Part shown: positions 1 to 7,383 of the stretch, piece by piece | Numbering within the stretch: position 1 is the first letter of the stretch | Layout of the letters: the number at the start of each line of letters is the position of its first letter | Assembly: GCA_949298795.1 (NCBI GenBank) | Contig: CASFXV010000002.1 | Span: 83,653-147,652 of the forward strand | DNA: 64,000 nucleotides | Reading direction: 5' to 3' | From: an uncultured bacterium | GTDB taxonomy: Bacteria; Elusimicrobiota; Elusimicrobia; Elusimicrobiales; Elusimicrobiaceae | Notes under the pieces: model-generated | What the model saw: the letters and a program-made list of their open reading frames with translations, nothing else | Database searches by the model: none | Told to the model about the DNA's origin: nothing | Made by a program: the position numbers and the translations under genes

Positions 1-125
1 TTTTCATACGCTTTGCGCCAAGTACAGGCGGCCAAATCCTCCGCCAGCGCACGCTGGCCCACGCGGCATAAAATATAAGCAAACACAGGCTTAAAAAATT
101 CTTGGTATAAAGAGGCAAAATTCAT
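1..125 (-). CDS. ECF-type RNA polymerase sigma factor, N-terminal fragment (runs off the window)
   Basis: The reverse complement from ATG at 125 stays open to base 1 and gives 41 residues beginning MNFASLYQEFFKPVFAY. The pattern (short N-terminus, LYxEFFKPVxAYI, then R-x8-AEDL and W-R-K-A-Y-E) matches sigma-70 region 2 of extracytoplasmic-function sigma factors, which bind the core polymerase coiled coil and melt the -10 element. Region 4 lies outside the window, so the group and any anti-sigma partner cannot be told. The gene starts 117 nt after the cbrA stop, with a terminator hairpin between, so it probably has its own promoter. A non-sigma protein with a chance match is possible but less likely. 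Confidence 0.7.
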   Translation of the reverse strand, partial: MNFASLYQEFFKPVFAYILCRVGQRALAEDLAACTWRKAYE

Positions 126-182
126 AACGTCTTCCTACTCATACTATGCATAAGTGCAAAAAGTATCACAAAATTTCTTTCC

Positions 183-208
183 AAAACAAACGCCGCTGGC
201 AGGCGGCG
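183..208 (-). terminator. Rho-independent terminator after cbrA
   Basis: The arms CGCCGC and GCGGCG (191-208) are followed on the minus strand by TTTGTTTT. It lies between the cbrA stop and the ECF sigma start. Confidence 0.6.
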
Positions 209-241
209 TATAGAAGGGCGGTTTGCCTTTGCAAAAACCTT

Positions 242-1312
242 TTAACGGATAATGGAAATACTTTCCAGGCCGCTTTTCATTATCCATTTACGCAAAAACG
301 GCCAGTACATAAACGGGCATTTAAGCAGCTTAAACCATAATTTCAGCCGCAGTAAAAACGTCGCGCGCGCATAACGGCGGTGTTCCGCCGGGGAAGGGTT
401 TTCTTCCAATGCAAAGGCCAAACGCAATGCGCTTAGCATGGCGCTGGACAGGCCTTCCAAACTGCTGGGGCTGATGAAGCCCGCCGCCTCCCCAATTAAA
501 AAAACGCCGTCTTGGCCCAGGCAAAATTCCCGCCAGCCGGACGGGCGGAGCACGCGGCAGGCTTCGGTTTTACAAACTTCTCCAAACTTAAAACCGTAAT
601 TTTCAAGCGCACTCTTTTGGGCTTCAAAACGTTCGCGGCAATTAGCCGCGGGGTACGCCCCGCCAAAAATAAAATACCCGTCTTTGGATACGGACCAGGA
701 GTAACAATCGGTTTGGGCCGGGTCAAAAATACAGGAATAAAACGGGCTTTTATGCGTTTCTTTAAACCATTGCTGCAAGGCAACGTAACTGCGTATTTTA
801 TGATGCGGGAAAAACGTGCGGCGCACGATGGAATCGGCCCCGTCCGCCCCTACAATGCGTTTGGCGCAAACCGTATGGGTTTGCCCGTCCCGCGTATAAG
901 ATACGCAAAACAAGCCGTTCGGCCGCCGCTCCAAACGGGCCGCCTGCACCCCCGTTTGCACCTGTACATGCGCGGGGATAAGAGACATCAGCCAGCGGTC
1001 AAACTGTTGGCGGTCCATATTTACGTAAAAACGCTGGTAATGGCGGCACAGTCCGGTTGCCAAATCCAGCGTGCGCACGGCAAAAAGCTGCGGGTCCACT
1101 AAAATAGATTTGGGCAAAGTTAAATCAAAGCGGGCCAGCGTTTTTTGCGCGTCCGGCGCCAACAGGCCGCCGCAGGGTTTTGCAAAGCCGCCGGGCTGAA
1201 AAGTTTTTTTATCCAAACACAATACTTTTTTTCCGGGCAGCAACCGCGCCAGCGTGCTGCCGGCCGGCCCTAACCCGATAACGACCACATCAAAAAGAGT
1301 GTCTGTTGGCAT
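242..1312 (-). CDS. cbrA: CbrA-like FAD-dependent oxidoreductase (geranylgeranyl-reductase family)
   Basis: 356 residues, the usual size for E. coli CbrA (about 354), and recognisably like it along its whole length. The N-terminal dinucleotide-binding fold has GLGPAGS near residue 13. It is followed by KPCGGLLAPDAQ (around 45), a GADGADS motif (around 155), the block YSWSVSKDGYFIFGGAYP (around 205), and the second FAD motif GEAAGFISPSSLEG (around 275). CbrA is a flavoprotein linked in E. coli to colicin M tolerance; its substrate is unknown, and an isoprenoid-type lipid is plausible from its relatives. It starts 32 nt after csoR with only a weak ribosome site, so cotranscription with the copper genes is possible. 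No membrane segment is evident. Confidence 0.82.
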   Translation of the reverse strand: MPTDTLFDVVVIGLGPAGSTLARLLPGKKVLCLDKKTFQPGGFAKPCGGLLAPDAQKTLARFDLTLPKSILVDPQLFAVRTLDLATGLCRHYQRFYVNMDRQQFDRWLMSLIPAHVQVQTGVQAARLERRPNGLFCVSYTRDGQTHTVCAKRIVGADGADSIVRRTFFPHHKIRSYVALQQWFKETHKSPFYSCIFDPAQTDCYSWSVSKDGYFIFGGAYPAANCRERFEAQKSALENYGFKFGEVCKTEACRVLRPSGWREFCLGQDGVFLIGEAAGFISPSSLEGLSSAMLSALRLAFALEENPSPAEHRRYARATFLLRLKLWFKLLKCPFMYWPFLRKWIMKSGLESISIIR

Positions 1313-1344
1313 TTTGTTTTTACTACCCTACTGGTAAAGGAATA

Positions 1345-1614
1345 TTATTTGGATATTTTATCAATTATATCCACCATTTCGGCCGCTTTTTGACGGGCCT
1401 CTTTCCCACCGGAGCCAAAGGCCCCCGCCACGCAATGCCCCAAATGGGCGCGGAGCACCTCGCAATGGGCGCGGCGCAAAACGGCTTGGGCCGCCAACAG
1501 CTGGTTGACGATATCAATGCAGTAGCGGTCCTCCTCCACCATTTTCAGTACGCCTTCCACCTGTCCGCGGGCGGTTTTTAATAAACGCGTAATTTTTTTA
1601 TGGTCTGCCTGCAT
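1345..1614 (-). CDS. csoR: CsoR-type copper-sensing repressor
   Basis: 89 residues of the CsoR/RcnR (DUF156) all-helical family. The Cu(I) ligand set is visible as Cys32, His57 and Cys61, with the same spacing (25 and 4) as the Cys-His-Cys site of CsoR. RcnR-type nickel sensors use a different set. CsoR tetramers bind GC-rich palindromes and release on Cu(I) binding. The gene lies 8 nt after the copA stop with an AGGAG ribosome site, so it is cotranscribed with the exporter it is expected to control. A matching palindrome sits at the copA start (4135-4156). Confidence 0.9.
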   Translation of the reverse strand: MQADHKKITRLLKTARGQVEGVLKMVEEDRYCIDIVNQLLAAQAVLRRAHCEVLRAHLGHCVAGAFGSGGKEARQKAAEMVDIIDKISK

Positions 1615-1622
1615 AATTTCTC

Positions 1623-4124
1623 CTAGCGGATATTTGTTACCTGATATCCGGCCTGTTCCACCGCGCCGCGCAACGCCTGCGGGGAAAGGTTTTCCCCCTC
1701 CACCGTAACTTGCTTAGCGGTTAAATTCACCTGCACTTTTTTTACGCCCTCCACCGCCTGCAGCGTGCCTTGCACGCGGCCGGCGCAATGGGCGCACATC
1801 ATGCCTTCCACCGTTAATACCTGTACCATAAGAGGGGGTTCCTCCTTTCCTTTTTTAATTTTATACGGCTTAAAATACCTAAGCCGCAAAGCGTTAGTAA
1901 CCACAAAAACAGAACTTAAACTCATGCACGCCGCCGCAAACATGGGGTTTAATTTCCACCCCAGCCAAGGATAAAAAACACCCGCCGCCAGCGGTATGCC
2001 GCATACGTTATAAATAAACGCCCAAAACAGGTTTTGCTTAATATTTCTTATCACCGCATGAGAAAGGCGCACGGCAGCCGCTACGCCGGTTAAATCATTT
2101 TTTACAAGCACCACGTCGGACGTTTCCAACGCAATATCAGTCCCCGCGCCCACGGCCACGCCTACATCGGCCCGCGCCAGGGCGGGGGCGTCGTTGATGC
2201 CGTCCCCCACCATCATTACTTTTCCGTTCTTTTGCAAACGGCGTATTTGCGCTTCTTTGTCTTGCGGAAACACGCCGGCAATAATGGTTGTAATTCCCAG
2301 CTGTTTTCCTATGAAACGGGCGGCGGATTCATTATCCCCCGTTAGAAGCACTACGTTTAGGCCCATTTGCCGCAATTGGCAAACGCCCTCCCGCGCGGAC
2401 GGCTTTAACGAATCCGCCAACGCCAGTATACCGGCCAGTTGTCCGTCAAAAGCAAAAAACAGCACCGTTTTGCCCTGTTTCGCCCAAGCTTGGGCCTGCT
2501 GAGCGAAAGAAGAGGAAACGGCCACACGGCGCCGGTGCATCAGCCCTTCATTTCCGGCGATAATTTGTTTCCCGTTTACGCGGGCGCAAATGCCCGCCCC
2601 CGGCAGGGTTTCAAACTCCTGCGCAAGCTGCGGGACAACTCCCTGCGCCTGTTGGGCGCGCAGTACGGCGCGCGAAAGCGGATGTTCGGACGGAGACTCC
2701 GCCCAAACGGCGTAATTCCAAAAATCCCCTTCCGGCATGCCGTCCGCCAGCAGGAAATCGGTTACTTCCGGCTTGCCTTGGGTAAGCGTGCCGGTTTTGT
2801 CAAAAACCACCGTATCCGCCAAGCGGGCGGTTTCCAATACTTCGGCCGATTTAAATAAAATTCCGCGGCGGGCCCCGGTGCCTGTACCCACCATTACGGC
2901 GGTGGGAGTAGCCAACCCCAGCGCGCACGGGCAGGAAATCACCAACACCGCCACGGCGCACCCTATCGCCCAGCCCCAGCCGTAACCGGCCAGCAGCCAC
3001 CCGGCAGCCGTTACCGCCGACAAACCAATCACCGCCGGCACAAAAACCCCGCTTACTTTATCTGCCAGTCTGCCAATGGGCGCTTTGGAGGAGGAAGCCT
3101 CTTCCACCAGTTGTATGATTTGGGAAAGAAGCGTCTGCTTTCCGGCATGGGTTACCTGAAAACGAAAATACCCCGCCCGGTTTATCGTGCCCGCGCGCAC
3201 CAGGGCCCCGGCTTCTTTATCCACAGGCAAGCTTTCCCCCGTTAAGGCGGATTCATCCAACGCACCACGCCCGCTGAGAACAATGCCGTCCGCCGCCACA
3301 GCCATGCCCGCTTTTACGGCTAAAATGTCCCCCGGTTGAATATCGGCGGTGTCTATTTCCCGCTCTGTATCTTTTTCCACCCGCAAGGCCTTGGGCGGGG
3401 TGAGCTGAAGCAGTTGCTCAATGGCACCGGACGTTTTGCGTTTGGCGCGCGTTTCCAAATATTTGCCCAAGGTAATCAGCGTTAAAATCATACCGGCGGA
3501 TTCAAAATACAGGCCGTGCAGCGCTTCAAAAGCGGGCGCCCAGCCTTGCGTATTTTCCATCAGTATCAGCACGCGGTATAACGTCCACAAGCCGGACGCC
3601 GCCGCCGCCCCTGCGCCCACCGCAATCAGGCTGTTCATATTCGGCGCGCCGCGCAACAACGCTTTAAAACCATTGATAAAAATCGCCCGGTTAATAAAAA
3701 GAACAGGAACCAGCAGCAGCCCTTGCGTTAAAGCAAACACGCCCGGGTTTTGCGTTAAAACGGCAGGCAAAGGCAACGAAAACATATGCCCCATGGCAAT
3801 ATAAAAAAGGGGAAGTAAAAACAAAAGGGAATATTGCAAGCGCAAACGCAAATCCCGCTCCTCGCTTTCCGAGGAAGAAGCGGGCTTTTCCTTTCCCGCG
3901 GGAACGGGTTGTTCCGGCAAGATAATCAGCGTGTAACCGGCCTGTTCCACCGCGTCCTTTAAACGCTGCGCGTTAAAGGCGTCGTCCGTCTCTACACGCA
4001 GCGTATTTTGCAGTAAATTAACCGCTGCCGTTTTAACGCCCGGCGCGCTTGAAGCGGCTTTTTCCACATGGGCGGAACAGGCGGCGCAGCTCATGCCTGA
4101 TACTTTAAAAACAAATTGCGGCAT
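1623..4124 (-). CDS. copA: Copper-exporting P1B-type ATPase
   Basis: 833 residues. A heavy-metal-associated domain at the N-terminus has Cys13/Cys16 (GMSCAAC), and a second, unusually placed at the C-terminus, has Cys777/Cys780 (GMMCAHC). Between them are the P1B core elements: TGES of the actuator domain, the intramembrane CPC metal site (SCPCALG), the phosphorylated DKTGT aspartate, the SEHPLS histidine of the nucleotide domain, and GDGINDAPAL. CPC plus CxxC domains point to Cu(I) export from the cytoplasm. The GGAGG ribosome site lies at 4128-4132, 3 nt before a CsoR-type palindrome, so induction by copper is expected. The C-terminal HMA may be a former separate CopZ-like chaperone that became fused. 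Confidence 0.95.
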   Translation of the reverse strand: MPQFVFKVSGMSCAACSAHVEKAASSAPGVKTAAVNLLQNTLRVETDDAFNAQRLKDAVEQAGYTLIILPEQPVPAGKEKPASSSESEERDLRLRLQYSLLFLLPLFYIAMGHMFSLPLPAVLTQNPGVFALTQGLLLVPVLFINRAIFINGFKALLRGAPNMNSLIAVGAGAAAASGLWTLYRVLILMENTQGWAPAFEALHGLYFESAGMILTLITLGKYLETRAKRKTSGAIEQLLQLTPPKALRVEKDTEREIDTADIQPGDILAVKAGMAVAADGIVLSGRGALDESALTGESLPVDKEAGALVRAGTINRAGYFRFQVTHAGKQTLLSQIIQLVEEASSSKAPIGRLADKVSGVFVPAVIGLSAVTAAGWLLAGYGWGWAIGCAVAVLVISCPCALGLATPTAVMVGTGTGARRGILFKSAEVLETARLADTVVFDKTGTLTQGKPEVTDFLLADGMPEGDFWNYAVWAESPSEHPLSRAVLRAQQAQGVVPQLAQEFETLPGAGICARVNGKQIIAGNEGLMHRRRVAVSSSFAQQAQAWAKQGKTVLFFAFDGQLAGILALADSLKPSAREGVCQLRQMGLNVVLLTGDNESAARFIGKQLGITTIIAGVFPQDKEAQIRRLQKNGKVMMVGDGINDAPALARADVGVAVGAGTDIALETSDVVLVKNDLTGVAAAVRLSHAVIRNIKQNLFWAFIYNVCGIPLAAGVFYPWLGWKLNPMFAAACMSLSSVFVVTNALRLRYFKPYKIKKGKEEPPLMVQVLTVEGMMCAHCAGRVQGTLQAVEGVKKVQVNLTAKQVTVEGENLSPQALRGAVEQAGYQVTNIR

Positions 4125-4134
4125 ATTCCTCCAA

Positions 4135-4156
4135 ATACCCCACCCCTGGGGGGTAT
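4135..4156 (-). promoter_or_regulatory. Probable CsoR operator at the copA promoter
   Basis: The inverted repeat has arms ATACCCC and GGGGTAT separated by 8 C/G-rich bases, as in known CsoR sites. A -10 hexamer TATAAT lies at 4168-4163 on the minus strand, so the palindrome covers the expected transcription start and abuts the GGAGG ribosome site of copA. Confidence 0.75.
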
Positions 4157-4162
4157 ATTATT

Positions 4163-4168
4163 ATTATA
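4163..4168 (-). promoter_or_regulatory. -10 box of the copA-csoR promoter
   Basis: Perfect TATAAT on the minus strand, 7 nt upstream of the CsoR-like palindrome. No good -35 is visible, which is common for repressor-controlled promoters. Confidence 0.5.
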
Positions 4169-4269
4169 TATCATTTAGCGGTTTGCTTTTTGCCCACGCA
4201 ATAAACAAGCCCAAAAACATTTCTTTCATTTGTTAGATTTGTTCTTTTTTGCTAGACTATTACTCGTCT

Positions 4270-5565
4270 ATGACTATACTTATTATCATACTGATGTTAG
4301 TGCTAAACGCACTGTTGGCCGCTTACGAAATGGCCTTGGCCTCTGTTTCCCGCACCAAACTGTCTATTTTGGCGCAGGAAAAGAAACCCGGCGCGGAAAA
4401 CGCGCTGTTTATGAAAGACCATATGGAAGGCAGCCTGGCTGTTGTACAAATTGGCATTACATTAGTGGGCGCGGTGGCGGCCGCTTCCGGCGGCGCAAGC
4501 GCCGATGAAGCTTTTTCCCCCAAGCTGCAGGAATGGTTCGCTCTGCCCAAACGGGTGGCGGACATGCTGTCTGTTGCCGTGGTGGTACTGCCGCTAAGCT
4601 TTATTACCATTGTATTTGCGGAACTTACCCCCAAAACCTTTGCCATTAAAAACAAAGAATGGGTGGTGCTTAAATTTTCCCCCGTCATGCGCCTGATGTA
4701 CGCGGTGCTTTTTCCCATCGTGCGCATTATGGAATCTTTGGTTAAACTAACCACTCAAAAATCTTTTAAGCAGGAAACAGACCCCAAAGAAGCCCAACAA
4801 GCCGCCCTGGCGGATTTGCGCACCGCGGTGTCCATTGCCTCTTCTTCCCGTTTATTTGGCAAAGCGGAAGAAAAGATTATGCTTTCCAGCGCGCTTTTTT
4901 ACGTGCGTAAAATACGGGAAATACAAGTACCCATAGACCAAGTATACGTGCTGTACGCAAACGACTCTATCGCAGACACCTATTTAAAAGCCCACATGGA
5001 CATGCACACCCGCTTCCCCGTGTGTGACCAGAAAGACAACTTGCAAAGCATTATCGGGTATTTAAACTTTAAGGATATTTTCCAAGCCACCAAACTTTCC
5101 GCCGGCAAACCCACCACGGCGCGTTCCATCATGCGCCCGATTGTCAGCCTAGAGGCGGACACTATTATTTCCGCCGCCTTGGATAAAATGATAAAAACCC
5201 ACCAGCATATTTGCCTGGTAACGGAAAAAGGGAAAATAACCGGCATTGTCACCTTGGAAGACATTTTTGAAGAAATGGTGGGTGAGATTGAAGACGAGTA
5301 TGACTTTTTTGCCGCCTATATCCGCCCGTTTGGGGACGGCGTAGTAGCCAGCGCGGCGGCCAACATCACGGATATTTACGCCGCGCTGAACCTGCCCGTT
5401 CCGGCGGAAATGGCAAAAGTTTCTTTGGAAAAATGGGCCGAACAAAAATTGGGGCGCCCGGTTGCCAAAGAAGACAAAATCTCCGCGGACGGCCTATGCG
5501 TGGACCCGCGCAAATTCCGCCGCCACCGGCTGATGGAAGCCATGGTAACAAAAGGAAATATTTAA
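4270..5565 (+). CDS. CNNM/CBS-pair transporter of the HlyC/CorC family
   Basis: 431 residues from ATG 4270; a TTG seven codons upstream also keeps the frame open, but ATG is preferred. The N-terminal DUF21/CNNM membrane domain has hydrophobic segments around residues 1-20, 55-75 and 95-120, with AELTPKTFAI at its end. Two CBS domains follow (around 200-325, ending IVTLEDIFEEMVGEIEDEYD), then a C-terminal CorC_HlyC domain. The family is linked to Mg2+/Co2+ or Na+ transport in the inner membrane; the 'haemolysin' label is historical. A possible promoter (TTGTTA at 4230, TAGACT at 4253, spacer 17) would start transcription only about 5 nt before the ATG. It converges on the HAD gene across a shared terminator. 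Confidence 0.88.
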   Translation: MTILIIILMLVLNALLAAYEMALASVSRTKLSILAQEKKPGAENALFMKDHMEGSLAVVQIGITLVGAVAAASGGASADEAFSPKLQEWFALPKRVADMLSVAVVVLPLSFITIVFAELTPKTFAIKNKEWVVLKFSPVMRLMYAVLFPIVRIMESLVKLTTQKSFKQETDPKEAQQAALADLRTAVSIASSSRLFGKAEEKIMLSSALFYVRKIREIQVPIDQVYVLYANDSIADTYLKAHMDMHTRFPVCDQKDNLQSIIGYLNFKDIFQATKLSAGKPTTARSIMRPIVSLEADTIISAALDKMIKTHQHICLVTEKGKITGIVTLEDIFEEMVGEIEDEYDFFAAYIRPFGDGVVASAAANITDIYAALNLPVPAEMAKVSLEKWAEQKLGRPVAKEDKISADGLCVDPRKFRRHRLMEAMVTKGNI

Positions 5566-5573
5566 CTGGCTGT

Positions 5574-5605
5574 AAAAAACCCCGGGCAAAAGCCCGGGGT
5601 TTTTA
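5574..5605. terminator. Bidirectional terminator between converging genes
   Basis: CCCCGGGC-AAAA-GCCCGGGG (5580-5599) with A-run upstream and TTTTTATT downstream. It serves both the CNNM transporter and the HAD gene. Confidence 0.9.
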
Positions 5606-5624
5606 TTAAGCTTAGTTGGCAAAA

Positions 5625-6248
5625 TTAAATACAAACCAGTTTGCTAGCGGACAGAATCCCTTTTTTGATTAACTCCTGCCTAAGCTGCTGCGGGGAGTGG
5701 AAATCAATGGTTTTCATGCCCACTTTGGCGGCTGCGATGGTGTTCTCCGTCTTATCGTCAATAAACAATGTTTCCGCCGGGTTTAACTGGTAACGCTCCA
5801 ACAAAATTTTATATAAAGCCAAATCCGGCTTAATGGTTTTTTCCTCTCCGGAAATAACCACCCCGGAAAACAGCGGGAAGAAATTGTATCTTTCCTTAGC
5901 CAATGAAATGGTTTCGGCGGACCAGTTGGTTAAACCGTAAATTTTATATCCTTGGTCATAGAGTTCTTTCATAATTTCAACACTGCCTTTAATCAGTCCG
6001 CCCAGCATTTCCTCCCAGCGCAGGTAATAGTCGTCAATTTGGGCGGAATAGCGCGGATATTTGGCTTTCAGCTCCGCAATTCCTTCTGAAAAACTGCGCC
6101 CCGCGTCTTGGCGGGCGTTCCATTCCAAGGTGCAAATATTGTTTAAAAACCATTCCATTTCCTGTGTGGAAGAAAAAATCTTACGGTATAAATACCGTGG
6201 GTTCCAGTCAATCAGTACGCCGCCGAAATCAAACACGATGTTTTTCAT
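5625..6248 (-). CDS. HAD-superfamily phosphatase, YihX-like
   Basis: 207 residues with all four HAD motifs: DFGGVLIDW (nucleophile Asp7, second residue Gly9-Gly10 rather than DxD), LTNW (around residue 115), the IKPD lysine (around 143) and FIDDKTEN (around 166). An inserted helical cap after motif I marks subfamily IA. The DFGGVL form resembles E. coli YihX, a sugar-phosphate phosphatase, but this class is promiscuous and the substrate cannot be named. The ribosome site GGGGG sits 5 nt before ATG, and TATAAT lies about 40 nt further upstream. It is a single-gene unit between two terminators. Confidence 0.8.
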   Translation of the reverse strand: MKNIVFDFGGVLIDWNPRYLYRKIFSSTQEMEWFLNNICTLEWNARQDAGRSFSEGIAELKAKYPRYSAQIDDYYLRWEEMLGGLIKGSVEIMKELYDQGYKIYGLTNWSAETISLAKERYNFFPLFSGVVISGEEKTIKPDLALYKILLERYQLNPAETLFIDDKTENTIAAAKVGMKTIDFHSPQQLRQELIKKGILSASKLVCI

Positions 6249-6333
6249 GTTTCCCCCTGATAAATTGCCCCTTCGTTTTTATTATAACTTTAGCTTACCG
6301 TATTTTCAACGGGGTTTTATACCTGCTTTTTAT

Positions 6334-6364
6334 AAAAATGCCAGGCGGTTAACCTGGCATTTTA
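6334..6364 (-). terminator. Terminator of the purB-purA operon
   Basis: ATGCCAGG / CCTGGCAT arms with a 7-nt loop and A/T runs on both sides, directly after the purA stop. Confidence 0.85.
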
Positions 6365-6366
6365 TA

Positions 6367-7383
6367 CTATAAGACTAAGGTGTCCTCCATATCCGGCCCG
6401 GTGGAAATTAAAGTCAGCTGCGGGTGCGGATACGTTTGTTTGGCCAACTCTTTTAGGCTTTCTAAAAACTCCTTGGCCTGCGGGGTAAAATCTTCGTAGG
6501 ATTTTATTTGGTCATTCCCGGCAAACATATCAATATGCGTAATGGCTATTTTGGTGCAGTTGTTAATCATAATAGCACGCGCGGCAGAGCGTTCTTCAAA
6601 CGAACCAATGCGGCGCAGGCGTTTGCTGACGCTGCCTATCTCATGCCCTTTGGTATGATAAACTTCCAGCTGTTTTTCATCGGTAAGTTCATGGTCCAGC
6701 GGGCCGGGGCCTACACGCGTAACATACGGCTTGAAAACCACGTATACGTCCCGCACACTTTTAGGGCCCAGGCCGGCCTCCCCCAAAAAAGTGGAAGCGG
6801 TGGTATCGCGAGAGGTAACAAAAGGATATTCCCCATGCAGCAAAGATAGTTTGATCCCCTGGGTGCCTTCCAATAAAATATCTTCCCCTCTGTCCAACGC
6901 GCCGTTAAGCAGGGAGGGCACATCCTGGATAAAATCTTTCAGCAAAGGTTCGTCTTTGGCAAATTTCACATCCCGCCGCTCAATGCGGTGTTTCACCGCC
7001 TGGCCTAAGCCGGTGCCCACGCTGCCGATATGCTGCATAAAGTGGGAGGCGTTCTTCTCGGCGGAGGTTTCCTCGTCGCTAATCAATACGGCAAGCGGGT
7101 CAATAATCAACCGGTCGCGCGTACCGGTAAGTTCCACTTCTTTTAAAAGCCACTCGGTTTTTGTATAAGCGCCCGCCCCCAAAACCAGCTTGGTGTTGGG
7201 ATTTAAAAACCCGGACGGAATGTTTTTTAACGTATAAGATTTCCCGTTGCACACCACGGTATGCCCGGCATTGGGCCCGCCTATACGCACACAGTAACTA
7301 TAGTTGCCTTTATAAGATAAATAAGCGGAAATTTTTCCTTTTCCTTCGTCTCCGGCTTGACCGCCGCATACGATGTCTATCAT
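6367..7383 (-). CDS. purA: Adenylosuccinate synthetase, short form
   Basis: 338 residues, against about 430 for the usual bacterial enzyme and about 339 for thermophilic archaeal forms. PurA joins IMP and aspartate using GTP, the first step from IMP to AMP. The N-terminal loop has Gly-Asp12-Glu-Gly-Lys-Gly-Lys with the catalytic aspartate, then GGPNAGHTV with the catalytic histidine, NIPSGFL, GTGLGQAVKHRIERRD, an EGTQG loop, and TSRDTTAS for the IMP site. Asp12 separates it from phage PurZ, where this position is changed. The start overlaps the purB stop by 4 nt (ATGA) with a GGAGG ribosome site, so the two are translationally coupled. Confidence 0.9.
   Translation of the reverse strand: MIDIVCGGQAGDEGKGKISAYLSYKGNYSYCVRIGGPNAGHTVVCNGKSYTLKNIPSGFLNPNTKLVLGAGAYTKTEWLLKEVELTGTRDRLIIDPLAVLISDEETSAEKNASHFMQHIGSVGTGLGQAVKHRIERRDVKFAKDEPLLKDFIQDVPSLLNGALDRGEDILLEGTQGIKLSLLHGEYPFVTSRDTTASTFLGEAGLGPKSVRDVYVVFKPYVTRVGPGPLDHELTDEKQLEVYHTKGHEIGSVSKRLRRIGSFEERSAARAIMINNCTKIAITHIDMFAGNDQIKSYEDFTPQAKEFLESLKELAKQTYPHPQLTLISTGPDMEDTLVL

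Noticed and set aside
6367..7383. PurZ (2-aminoadenylosuccinate synthetase of Z-genome phages)
   Set aside because: The catalytic aspartate of GDEGKGK is present, the partner is a bacterial purB, and no phage gene is nearby.
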